Below the pieces are notes generated by a model that made no database searches, was not told where the DNA came from, and was given only the letters and a program-made list of their open reading frames with translations. A stretch of DNA of 57,624 nucleotides, from the NCBI GenBank assembly GCA_019120615.1, contig DWUT01000060.1, forward strand, positions 1 to 57,624. Reading direction: 5' to 3'. Shown piece after piece: positions 9,013-17,957 of this stretch (its first letter is position 1; each line of letters begins with the position of its first letter). The position numbers and the translations under genes are program-made. This stretch comes from Candidatus Mediterraneibacter norfolkensis. Its GTDB lineage: Bacteria > Bacillota > Clostridia > Lachnospirales > Lachnospiraceae.

Positions 9013-9999
9013 ATGAAAGTTCAGGAATTAAGGCAGATGCTCAGCGGCGCGGAGCGCAGTCTGGTTGAAAAAGCATTTGTTGAGAGTTATAAACAGCTTA
9101 AGAAATATCAGAAAGAAGAGGTGGATCTTCTGATCAGGGACATCTTGTCCGGGGAAAGTGAGAAATCTGGAGCAAAAAAAGGAAAACAGAGTTTTGAGGA
9201 ACTGGAAACGCAGATAGAAATGTTTCTTGAAAATGCAAAAGCGGGAAACTACTATGCACCGAATCGTGTTATTCCCAAAAGCCAGCGTCCAAAGTGGCGG
9301 TTTCTGGTGAAGGGATATATTAAAGAGCTGGAAAAAATCGCTCCGGACAGTGAACATTATGAAAGAGCGGCAGAACTTCTGCGGAAGATTTATTTATTGC
9401 TGTGCGAGGCGTGTAATTATTATCTGTTTTCGACAGAGGATGCTTTCCGGTCAGTGGGCTGGCAGCAGGATAAACTGTTCCATCTGCTGGTATCGAAGAC
9501 GTTCGGAAGCGGATTCAGCAAAGAGAATGTTGCGGAGATGACCGTTATGGCATGTACAGGCGGACTAAGCAGGGAAGCTCTTTATTACGGTCAGCAGGCG
9601 GCGCTTATTTCCGAACTGAAGACGAGCGATGTAAAGTATATGGCGATGGAAACAGCTAAGAAAGAGATTCAGGAACGGAAGGAGAAGCTGTCTGGTCTCG
9701 GAAAGTATGATCATCAGAGGTACTATCTGGAAGAAGAGATCAACAATTTTTGCGACCTGTTTCTTATGATTTCACTTTCACTGGCAGAGACGGAGTCAGG
9801 AGTGAAATTTTATTTTAGGAATAGTATAGAGCCTCGTAAAGAGATTATTTTATACCGTGCGCTTTGGGTGGCAGATATTATTGGCGATGATGAGGTGTGG
9901 AAGGAGATTTATAAATATGGTCTTTCTAAAAAGATAAAACCAAGAGATGAGTTGATAAGAAAATATCAGGAGAAAATCAACGGAAAGGATGAACCATGA
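9013..9999 (+). CDS. hypothetical protein
   Basis: Long ORF with RBS before ATG at 9013; stop overlaps the next start (ATGA). Confidence 0.6.
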   Translation: MKVQELRQMLSGAERSLVEKAFVESYKQLKKYQKEEVDLLIRDILSGESEKSGAKKGKQSFEELETQIEMFLENAKAGNYYAPNRVIPKSQRPKWRFLVKGYIKELEKIAPDSEHYERAAELLRKIYLLLCEACNYYLFSTEDAFRSVGWQQDKLFHLLVSKTFGSGFSKENVAEMTVMACTGGLSREALYYGQQAALISELKTSDVKYMAMETAKKEIQERKEKLSGLGKYDHQRYYLEEEINNFCDLFLMISLSLAETESGVKFYFRNSIEPRKEIILYRALWVADIIGDDEVWKEIYKYGLSKKIKPRDELIRKYQEKINGKDEP

Positions 10000-11306
10000 T
10001 GAACAGGCTGATCAGAATAGAGAAAGAAGACTTCAGAGAAAGAGAAGAATACATGGAAGAGACAGAGCGTATCGCGCGCCAGTATGCACTGCCTCTTCAG
10101 GAGAAAGTAAGAGAAGCTTTCGAACTGTTAAGTGAAAGGGAGTATGAAAGGGCGGCAGGGTTGTGCTGCCAGATTCTCGATGAGGATGATACAAAGCCGG
10201 AGATTCGGCATATACTGGGAATCTGTTATTTTTCACTGGGTGATATGATGAGTGCGGCAATGGTATTTGGAGATCTTGCGGAGGAATACCCTGAAGAGCC
10301 GGATTACCATTTCACATATGGGATGGCGCTGCATGCAATGGGGGATTTTCATGGAGCAGTCCGAGAATTGCGTTCGATTTATCCTTTGGAAGAGTACCGT
10401 CCTTTTTATTTCACCGCCTATGGGGACAGCTTACAGGAAGTCGGACAGTTTAAGGAAAGCAGAGATATCTTTTATGAAGAAATAAAAAGATACGGAGAAA
10501 CCGGCGAGATCACCTCGGCGGAAATGCTGGACGGCGCTTTTCAGCATCTCCTCTATCTGGATGTATCGCTTCAAAACGGAAAATATGAGGACGATCTGAA
10601 TATATATTTTCGTTTCCTGGAAGAGACAGAGATGACGGAAGCAATGCAGGAGCATCTTGCATCGACGATCGTTTACCTTTCGACTCTTATGAGAAACAAG
10701 TGGTATTGCCCGCTTTTCCTGAAGCTGATCACACGTATCAGCGATAAAAATTATCTTGTGACAGAACACACCAGGGAATGCCTCGAGTCCGCTTATATCG
10801 CGTGGGAATCCTATGCGTTCCATGATGATGCAAAGGTAAGTAAAGTAATGGAAACAGGTATGAACCATATATATGATATGAAATATACTATCAAGGATGC
10901 GGTTTCTGAGGAGGAGCAGGAGCAGCTCAGAGAAGAGGGGCTTACCTGGGAATGGTATCTGTGCCGGTATATTCCGGAACATTGCGGGGAACTGGACTAT
11001 ATCAGAAAAACATATCCGCACAGTTACGAATGTTGTCGCGATTTTCTGGAAAAGGCAGAGAAAGACAGTGAAAAAACTGCAGACGAGATCCTGGAAAAAA
11101 TTGTGAATATGGAGAACCACAGATCAGCAGAGAATGTGCGAAAATTTTTGGAGGATAAGTACAGGGAGATCACTTCAGTAAAAAGGGCAGAGATTCATGT
11201 TACTGACGGAGAAGGGACATACAGAAGGGCGCAGGTCAAAGTGGGGAGGAATGATCCGTGTCCGTGCGGAAGCGGAAAGAAATATAAAAAGTGCTGCGGA
11301 AGGTAA
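9996..11306 (+). CDS. TPR-like protein with C-terminal SEC-C metal-binding motif
   Basis: C-terminal [21 protein letters not shown]; helical repeats upstream. Confidence 0.85.
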   Translation: MMNRLIRIEKEDFREREEYMEETERIARQYALPLQEKVREAFELLSEREYERAAGLCCQILDEDDTKPEIRHILGICYFSLGDMMSAAMVFGDLAEEYPEEPDYHFTYGMALHAMGDFHGAVRELRSIYPLEEYRPFYFTAYGDSLQEVGQFKESRDIFYEEIKRYGETGEITSAEMLDGAFQHLLYLDVSLQNGKYEDDLNIYFRFLEETEMTEAMQEHLASTIVYLSTLMRNKWYCPLFLKLITRISDKNYLVTEHTRECLESAYIAWESYAFHDDAKVSKVMETGMNHIYDMKYTIKDAVSEEEQEQLREEGLTWEWYLCRYIPEHCGELDYIRKTYPHSYECCRDFLEKAEKDSEKTADEILEKIVNMENHRSAENVRKFLEDKYREITSVKRAEIHVTDGEGTYRRAQVKVGRNDPCPCGSGKKYKKCCGR

Positions 11307-11338
11307 TGAAAATATCGATCTGCGAGGAGGAAAAGTTT

Positions 11339-12331
11339 ATGTATACAGCATCAGACAAAAGATATGAGAAAATGCTTTATAACCGCTGCGGAGAGAGCGG
11401 GCTGAAACTGCCTGCGGTCTCCCTGGGACTCTGGCACAACTTCGGGGATACGGGGAATTTCGAGAATATGCGCCAGATCTGCTTCACGGCGTTTGACAAC
11501 GGGATCACCCATGTTGACCTTGCCAATAATTACGGTCCCGAGCCCGGGAGCGCGGAGAAGAATTTCGGCAGGATCTTAAAGGAAGACCTGGGGCAGTACC
11601 GGGATGAAATGATCATCAGCACCAAGGCCGGCTATGATATGTGGGAGGGACCTTATGGAAACTGGGGCAGCAGGAAGTATCTTCTGGCGAGCCTTGATCA
11701 GAGTCTGAAGAGGATGGGACTGGAATACGTGGACATTTTCTATCATCATCGGATGGATCCGGAGACGCCGCTGGAGGAGACAATGGGCGCGCTCGCACAG
11801 GCGGTCCGGTCAGGCAAGGCGCTTTACGTGGGGCTCTCCAACTACGACGGTCCTACATTGAGAAGGGCGGAGGAAATACTGGATGAGATGCACTGCCCGT
11901 TTATCATCAACCAGAGCCGGTATTCCATTTTCGACCGGACTATAGAGGAAAACGGATTAAAGGATACGGCGGCGGAACTGAAAAAGGGGATCATCGCGTT
12001 CAGTCCGCTGGCGCAGGGACTTCTGACGAACCGTTACCTGAACGGGATTCCGGAGGACAGCAGGATCCGCACTGACGGACGTTTCCTGAAGAAAGAGGCG
12101 CTGACCGAGGAGAAGCTTCAGCAGATTCGGAACTTAAACGGTATCGCGGCCGGAAGGGGGCAGACTCTTGCGGAGATGGCGCTGAGCTGGGTGCTTCGTG
12201 ACGGGATAGTGACCAGCGTGCTGGTGGGAGCGTCGAGACCACAGCAGGTGCTTGATAATGTGAAATCGATCGAGAATCTGGAGTTTACGGAGGAGGAACT
12301 GAAGAAGATTGAGGAGGTTTTGATTCAGTAG
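11339..12331 (+). CDS. aldo/keto reductase (YghZ / L-glyceraldehyde-3-phosphate reductase-like)
   Basis: GLWHNFG...GITHVDLANNYGPEPGSAEKNFG...STKAGYDMWEGPYGNWGSRKYL...SLDQSLKRMGLEYVDIFYHHR. Confidence 0.9.
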   Translation: MYTASDKRYEKMLYNRCGESGLKLPAVSLGLWHNFGDTGNFENMRQICFTAFDNGITHVDLANNYGPEPGSAEKNFGRILKEDLGQYRDEMIISTKAGYDMWEGPYGNWGSRKYLLASLDQSLKRMGLEYVDIFYHHRMDPETPLEETMGALAQAVRSGKALYVGLSNYDGPTLRRAEEILDEMHCPFIINQSRYSIFDRTIEENGLKDTAAELKKGIIAFSPLAQGLLTNRYLNGIPEDSRIRTDGRFLKKEALTEEKLQQIRNLNGIAAGRGQTLAEMALSWVLRDGIVTSVLVGASRPQQVLDNVKSIENLEFTEEELKKIEEVLIQ

Positions 12332-12336
12332 AGGCG

Positions 12337-12597
12337 GTGAAGAATATGTGTGACGCATTAAGAGAATTATTTGCAGAGGAACTGGAAGAAAAATATCAGG
12401 CAGGTGAGAGTAAAGGCCGTCAGGAAGTCAGACGGGAAGGCAGACAGGAAGGACGCCGGGAAGGGCGACAGGAAGGGCGCAGCGAACTCAGCAGGCTGAT
12501 CCTGAAGCTGTCGGAAATGGGACGGACGGATGACATTGTCAAAGCTGCGGAAAATCCGGAGTATCAGGAGCAGCTTATGAAAGAACTGGGAGTGTAA
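12337..12597 (+). CDS. small charged protein resembling the C-terminal tail of Rpn/PDDEXK-transposase-family proteins
   Basis: KGRQEVRREGRQEGRREGRQEGRSELSRLILKLSEMG...; no nuclease domain in the ORF. Confidence 0.5.
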   Translation: MKNMCDALRELFAEELEEKYQAGESKGRQEVRREGRQEGRREGRQEGRSELSRLILKLSEMGRTDDIVKAAENPEYQEQLMKELGV

Positions 12598-12618
12598 ATT
12601 CTGGAAGAGGGAGCTGCT

Positions 12619-13086
12619 ATGAAGATAGAGAACACAAGAGCAGACCGGATCCTGGATCTTCTGGGCTGGATCCTGCTGATCGGGACACTTGCCTACCTGA
12701 TCCTGGGCTGGCCCTCGTTCCCGGATCAGATTCCCATGCATTATAACGGTGCAGGTGAGATCGACCGGTGGGGAGGAAAAGGGGAAAGCATTTTCATCGA
12801 AGTGATGATGTGGATACTCTATCTCGGGATCGGTGTAGTCGAGAAATATCCTCAGATCTGGAATACAGGAGTGGAAGTGACTGCGAAGAATAAAGAGAAG
12901 GTTTACCGGACGCTGAAATATATGCTTAAAACTCTGAAATTTTTGACAGCACTGATCTTTGCTTATCTGATCGTGAACAGTCTCCAGAGTGCTCCGCTTC
13001 CGGAATGTTTTACTCCTGCGGTCATGATCCTGGTATTCGGGGATATGGCATTCTGGCTGATCCGTCTGTTCAGGATAAAGAAATAA
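12619..13086 (+). CDS. DUF1648-domain membrane protein
   Basis: PDQIPMHYNGAGEIDRWGGK with several TM segments. Confidence 0.75.
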   Translation: MKIENTRADRILDLLGWILLIGTLAYLILGWPSFPDQIPMHYNGAGEIDRWGGKGESIFIEVMMWILYLGIGVVEKYPQIWNTGVEVTAKNKEKVYRTLKYMLKTLKFLTALIFAYLIVNSLQSAPLPECFTPAVMILVFGDMAFWLIRLFRIKK

Positions 13087-13100
13087 TGATCCGTAAATCG

Positions 13101-13140
13101 AGCCCGGCGCCGCACAGTTATCAGTGCGGTGCCGGGCTTT
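13101..13140 (+). terminator. rho-independent terminator
   Basis: agcccggcgccgcac-agttatca-gtgcggtgccgggctttc: 15-bp stem with one G-U. Confidence 0.8.
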
Positions 13141-13181
13141 CATCGTCAGAAACATATAAGCTTCCGGACTTTTCCTGAATT

Positions 13182-13823
13182 TCACCGGAATTCCTCCGAC
13201 AGGGTCTCTCCTGTATATCGATTCTCCGCCATTCCCCAGTTCACTACCCGGAACCAGTCGTCGATATAGTCTGCCCGGAGATTATAATGCTTCAGGTAAT
13301 AGGCGTGCTCCCACACATCGATATTGAGGATGAGAGTCCGGGAGCGGATAAACGGCGTATTCTGATTCGCAGAGGTGACGATCTTCAGGCATCCCCGGTC
13401 CAGCACAAGCCATGCATAGCCGGAGCCGAAGACGGAGAGAGCTGCCTCTTTAAACTGTGCCCGGAAATTTTCCGGACTTCCGAACTGACAGGACATTGCC
13501 TTGAAGAGCCGGGGAGCTGAACAGGAAGAGCCCGGAGGAGTCATACTGTCAAAATAGAAACGATGATTGTATACCCCGCCTGCGCTATTGCGCAGCGGAG
13601 TCTGGAGATGGCAGGGGAGGCGGCGCCATATGGTGAGCAGTTCCTCCAGAGAGAACTTCTGAAGGGAGGGATTCTCCTCCAGAAACCGGTTGAGGTTGTC
13701 GATATAGGTCTGGAGATGGCGGTCGTGGTGCAGGTACATTGTCTCCTCGTCGATGAAGGGCTCAAGAGCGTCGTAAGAGTATGGGAGAGGTGTATTTATG
13801 AATGGATAATGGTTGTTTCTCAT
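13182..13823 (-). CDS. Fe/Mn-family superoxide dismutase
   Basis: MYLHHDRHLQTYIDNLNRFL...GGVYNHRFYFDSM...FGSGYAWLV...NIDVWEHAYYLKHYNLRADYIDDWFRVVNW. Confidence 0.88.
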   Translation of the reverse strand: MRNNHYPFINTPLPYSYDALEPFIDEETMYLHHDRHLQTYIDNLNRFLEENPSLQKFSLEELLTIWRRLPCHLQTPLRNSAGGVYNHRFYFDSMTPPGSSCSAPRLFKAMSCQFGSPENFRAQFKEAALSVFGSGYAWLVLDRGCLKIVTSANQNTPFIRSRTLILNIDVWEHAYYLKHYNLRADYIDDWFRVVNWGMAENRYTGETLSEEFR

Positions 13824-13898
13824 GGCAGATAGTTCCTAAAATGGCTTTCTAACAGTATATGACAGCAGAGAGGGAAGATATTCTGACAGAAGAAAGTA

Positions 13899-13922
13899 TG
13901 CAAATACAATATATGTATTGCA
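13899..13922. promoter_or_regulatory. operator-like near-palindrome upstream of the TIR operon promoter
   Basis: TGCAAATACAATATATGTATTGCA; arms pair with a single inserted A. Confidence 0.4.
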
Positions 13923-13930
13923 ATTCATAA

Positions 13931-13959
13931 TTGACATTTGATGGAGGTGATGTTATAGT
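13931..13959 (+). promoter_or_regulatory. sigma-A type promoter
   Basis: TTGACA - 17 nt - TATAGT upstream of the ORF at 13993. Confidence 0.7.
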
Positions 13960-13992
13960 TCCAGTAGAGAGGAATTAACAGGAGAGAAGGTT

Positions 13993-15780
13993 ATGCAGGA
14001 AAGGCAGCGATTAGAAGGAGTATGGAAGGAATTTCAGAGATGGATGCCAATGGAACAGATTTTCCGATTATCATTTCTGCTGGCATTTGCATGGTATTAC
14101 GGAGACAGGAAAGTAATACTGAGCTCTTCCGGTGCGATGACACTGGATACGCTTGAAAAGAGTTTAAGCGATATTCAGGGATATGATGTCCGTGTCGCGA
14201 TCAGAAGACAGGCAGAAAATGTAAATTGGCAGATGCTGGAAAAGCAGGAAGTATATCGGCTTCTGGTGGAAGAACTCGATATTTTTTCTGAATATTATGA
14301 GCATGGCGGCATACCGAGGAAAATGTTTTCCATTCTTCTTGATCTGGCGGGGACAGGAGGGAAATATGCTGTCACTCCCCCTGATGTAAGGAAATTGACG
14401 GCGGATCTTCTGGGAGGAAGAAAAGTGAGAAAGCTGGCGGACCTTTGCTGCGGAGGAGCAGGTCTGGGCCTGGAATTGTGGGACAGACTGCGGCAGAGAA
14501 ACCCGGAGATCAGTTTTCACGGGGAAGACTGTGACAGAGACCTGTGCGATATGGCGTGTCTCCATTATTATGCTTATGGCGTTCCCGCAGGGGAGATTGA
14601 AGAGAATGATGTTTTGGCGATCCCGGATCCGGGAGAAAATCAGATGTATGACATGATCGTGATGGATGTGCCAAGAGGACGCAATATCACAGAAGAGTTT
14701 GATTACAGAGATCCGAGGCTGCCTTTTTTCAGCAAGAAAAAGATATATACTGACTGGATATTTATTCAGGATGCACTATACCGGCTGAACCGGGATGGAA
14801 CGGCGGCTGTGATCGTGACTGCGGGGGCACTGATACGAAAGAATGAAGAGAAACTCCGGGAGCAGATCATAGTCAATGACTGGCTTGAAGCAGTGATCAC
14901 CCTGCCCAATAATTTGTATCCGAAAGATCATACCGGAACGGAATTGCTTATTTTTAATAAGAATAAGTACAGAAAGGGAAAAACGATCTTTATAGATATA
15001 AGCAGATACTGCCGGCAGACGGGACGGAACTTTTCTGAGATATCAGAAGAAGGAATCAGGCTTGCGGAAAAATCATTCTGGAAATTCGAGGAGATCAGCG
15101 AAGTGAGCGCCGTATGCGATCAGAAACAGATTGCGGAAAACGGATATTCATTTAAACCGATCCAGTACATACGCCATGAAGGGGAGATGGAACCCGGAAC
15201 CGGGATCAGACTGGGGGATATCGCACAGATTGTCAGGGGGGCTCAGGTCCTGAAAAAGACTGATCAGAGAGACGATGGAGATGCGTACTTTATCAATATC
15301 AAAGATATCCAAAATAATCAGGTCTTATATGAACAGGCAGACAGAGTCATAAGACAAAGTTCGGTATGTAAAGAAAAATTCAGGATACGTCAGGATGACA
15401 TTTTGCTGACCTCAAAAGGAACGATTCTGAAAGCGGCGGTCATATCGGAAGAGCCGCCGGAGTCCTACATCAGTGGGAATATTACACTGATCCGGATAGA
15501 CCAGAAAAAATATGATCCATATGTTTTATTTGAATACCTGATCTCTGCGCAGGGACAGATCGCATTGGAACGCATACAGTCAGGAACCACAATCCGGATA
15601 CTGAGTAATGCGAATCTGCAGGAGCTGATGGTCCCGGATTACAAATTGATTTCCATGAAGAAGATCGGGGAACAGCTTAAGAAAAATCAGGTGACATACT
15701 ACAGGGAGCTGCGTGAGGCAGAGAAACGTTTTACGAAGGAAAAAAACAGGCTTTTAGAAGAACTGGAGGATTTGAGATGA
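13993..15780 (+). CDS. HsdM-like N6-methylase fold fused to an HsdS-like target-recognition domain; catalytic motif degenerate
   Basis: LADLCCGGAGLGLEL (motif I-like), YDMIVMDVPRGR where NPP[FY] is expected, VNDWLEAVITLPNNLYPKDHTGTELLIFNKNK (HsdM-like), then TRD IRLGDIAQIVRGAQ...FRIRQDDILLTSKGTI and a terminal coiled coil. Confidence 0.8.
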   Translation: MQERQRLEGVWKEFQRWMPMEQIFRLSFLLAFAWYYGDRKVILSSSGAMTLDTLEKSLSDIQGYDVRVAIRRQAENVNWQMLEKQEVYRLLVEELDIFSEYYEHGGIPRKMFSILLDLAGTGGKYAVTPPDVRKLTADLLGGRKVRKLADLCCGGAGLGLELWDRLRQRNPEISFHGEDCDRDLCDMACLHYYAYGVPAGEIEENDVLAIPDPGENQMYDMIVMDVPRGRNITEEFDYRDPRLPFFSKKKIYTDWIFIQDALYRLNRDGTAAVIVTAGALIRKNEEKLREQIIVNDWLEAVITLPNNLYPKDHTGTELLIFNKNKYRKGKTIFIDISRYCRQTGRNFSEISEEGIRLAEKSFWKFEEISEVSAVCDQKQIAENGYSFKPIQYIRHEGEMEPGTGIRLGDIAQIVRGAQVLKKTDQRDDGDAYFINIKDIQNNQVLYEQADRVIRQSSVCKEKFRIRQDDILLTSKGTILKAAVISEEPPESYISGNITLIRIDQKKYDPYVLFEYLISAQGQIALERIQSGTTIRILSNANLQELMVPDYKLISMKKIGEQLKKNQVTYYRELREAEKRFTKEKNRLLEELEDLR

Positions 15781-16547
15781 AGAAGATATTTATCAGTTAC
15801 AGTTCAAAAGACCAGAAGATGGTTGACAGTTTTATCGAATTTCTGCAGCTTGGCATGGGCATAAGGCGCCAGGACATTTTCTGTACAGCCTGCCCGGATA
15901 TGCTGGAAACAGGAAAAGCATTTATCGAAAAGATAAGGGAGTATATGCAGGAATGCGAAACCGTGATATTCGTTATTACGGAGCAATATTTAAAAAGTCC
16001 GTTCTGCCTTGTGGAAATGGGAGCTGCATGGGGATTGAGCAAGCAGTATTTTCCGCTTCTGACAGTGCCCTATGAAAAACTGAACAATACGCCTTTGATG
16101 GGGATACAGATGCGGAGACTGGACAACCAGGATGATCTGGGTATCCTGTATGATGAACTGCATCGGTGCGGTGTTCTTGACGAATACCATACAGCAGAAT
16201 TTAACAGAAGGGTGGCCGGATTTGTCGGGAGCGTTAAGGACAATCTGTCCGGAAATTATCTGATCGAGAAGGATGAAAATGGATACTATGAGACGACCAT
16301 AGAGAGTGTCCGCGAACTGTCTCAGAAGCAATACAGATGTTATGGTATCAAAGGACATATCGCTGATCCACCGGACAAGGAAAAAGCAAACAGCGACTGG
16401 CTTTTTTACTGGGGAAATACGTTCCCGGACCTGATGCCCGGAGACCGCGTGAGATTCAAGACTACGAAAACGAAGATCAATGTATTTCCGGATCTGGGAC
16501 GCGCCAGAAATATTTATCCGGACGACCTGAAGAAGATTGAGGGATAG
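15777..16547 (+). CDS. TIR-domain protein with uncharacterised C-terminal domain
   Basis: MKKIFISYSSKDQKMVDSFIEFLQ...ETVIFVITEQYLKSPFCLVEMGAAW; start overlaps the upstream stop by ATGA. Confidence 0.85.
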   Translation: MKKIFISYSSKDQKMVDSFIEFLQLGMGIRRQDIFCTACPDMLETGKAFIEKIREYMQECETVIFVITEQYLKSPFCLVEMGAAWGLSKQYFPLLTVPYEKLNNTPLMGIQMRRLDNQDDLGILYDELHRCGVLDEYHTAEFNRRVAGFVGSVKDNLSGNYLIEKDENGYYETTIESVRELSQKQYRCYGIKGHIADPPDKEKANSDWLFYWGNTFPDLMPGDRVRFKTTKTKINVFPDLGRARNIYPDDLKKIEG

Positions 16548-16588
16548 AAGCGGTTGTAAAAACTGCAAGGTAAAAAGAAGGAGAATAG

Positions 16589-17263
16589 ATGAATAAGACT
16601 ACGACAGACTTCAGACAACTTAAGATCGACCGGGAGGACATGCTAGCCCTGACCCGCCGTATGACCGTGAAGCGGACTTCCATCACCCGCATCGCGGGGG
16701 CGTATATGGATCCGGACGGTTTTATCGACGGGACGTTCAACACCAGGTTCCTGAAACTGTCCGATCCGGATAAGGCGAAGAACCTTGAGATTGCGAAGAC
16801 GATCCCTTTTGCGGAGACGAACCGGAATCTGAGACGATACGTGATCCCGGAGGTTTCCCGGGGGAGGGAGAGCATGTACCAGCTTCTGATGGGGGCACGC
16901 ACCTCCGGGCTGGAGAACGACGCGCTTCTGGACATTTTTTATGAGATGCTGGCGGAGCGGTACCGCGCGGATCAGGAGTACGGAGTATTTCTGTTTCATG
17001 ACCGGTACGATATCCCTGCGAAGGCGGCGGATCATGTGCGGCTGGGAGAATCGGAGCAGATGTTTGAGTATCTGATCTGTGCGGTCTGCCCGGTTACAGG
17101 CGATTATGAACCGGGGGAACCGGAGTGCGGATTTTTGTTTCCGGCGTATGCGCAGGGCGGAGCGCTGATCAACTGTATCGATATCTATCAGGCAGATGAA
17201 AAGCGTCCGCACGGGGAACTGGAGGAACTGCTGCTTGGAAATGGCAGCACATCATTTTTCTGA
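16589..17263 (+). CDS. DUF4317-like protein, short form
   Basis: TRRMTVKRTSITRIAGAYMD...VFLFHDRYDIPAKAADH...EYLICAVCPV...CGFLFPAY. Confidence 0.6.
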   Translation: MNKTTTDFRQLKIDREDMLALTRRMTVKRTSITRIAGAYMDPDGFIDGTFNTRFLKLSDPDKAKNLEIAKTIPFAETNRNLRRYVIPEVSRGRESMYQLLMGARTSGLENDALLDIFYEMLAERYRADQEYGVFLFHDRYDIPAKAADHVRLGESEQMFEYLICAVCPVTGDYEPGEPECGFLFPAYAQGGALINCIDIYQADEKRPHGELEELLLGNGSTSFF

Positions 17264-17276
17264 AAGGTGGATAAGT

Positions 17277-17957
17277 ATGGAATATACAATCCTGATCGCG
17301 GACGATGATGCAGAACTTGTCAGGATGCTGAAAACATTTTTCGAACTTCGGAAATACAGGGTGATCACCGCACGGAATGGTACGGAGGCGCTGAAGATGG
17401 CAGAGCAGGCTCCGGATCTCATCCTTCTGGACATCAACATGCCCGGTGCGGACGGGCTGGAGGTGTGCCGTCGGATCCGGGACAAGGTGTCCTGTCCCAT
17501 TCTTTTCCTCACTGCCCGTGTGGAGGAGCAGGACCGGGTGAACGGTCTTCTCTCCGGCGGAGATGATTATATCCTGAAACCCTTCAGCCTGAAGGAACTG
17601 GAAGCGCGGATCACGGCACATCTGAAGCGGGAGGAGCGGCAGAGGAGTCGTGTGCGGTCTGAATACCGGTTTCAGCGTGAACTTGTTATTGATTATACGG
17701 CGAAGACTGTGGAAGTAAACGGGGCGGCGCTGGATCTGACAAAGCTGGAGTACAGTATTGTGGAATTCCTGTCTATGAATCCGGGGATGGTCTTTGACAA
17801 AGAGCGGATCTACGAGAAGATCTGCGGTTATGACGGGGAAGGTGACAGCCGTGTGGTGACGGAACTGATCCGCAGGATCCGGAAGAAGATGAAGGAGCAT
17901 ACAGAGACGGAGTACATTGAGACTGTCTGGGGGATGGGATACCGGTGGATAAAATAA
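17277..17957 (+). CDS. two-component response regulator (OmpR/PhoB type)
   Basis: ILIADDDAELVRML...LILLDINMPGADGLEVCRRIR...LTAR...KPFSLKELEARI...winged-helix C-terminus. Confidence 0.93.
   Translation: MEYTILIADDDAELVRMLKTFFELRKYRVITARNGTEALKMAEQAPDLILLDINMPGADGLEVCRRIRDKVSCPILFLTARVEEQDRVNGLLSGGDDYILKPFSLKELEARITAHLKREERQRSRVRSEYRFQRELVIDYTAKTVEVNGAALDLTKLEYSIVEFLSMNPGMVFDKERIYEKICGYDGEGDSRVVTELIRRIRKKMKEHTETEYIETVWGMGYRWIK

Noticed and set aside
13182-13823. SOD considered as a third member of the TIR/methylase unit
   Set aside because: Opposite strand with its own context and a complete set of SOD metal-ligand motifs; likely a host gene flanking the insertion.
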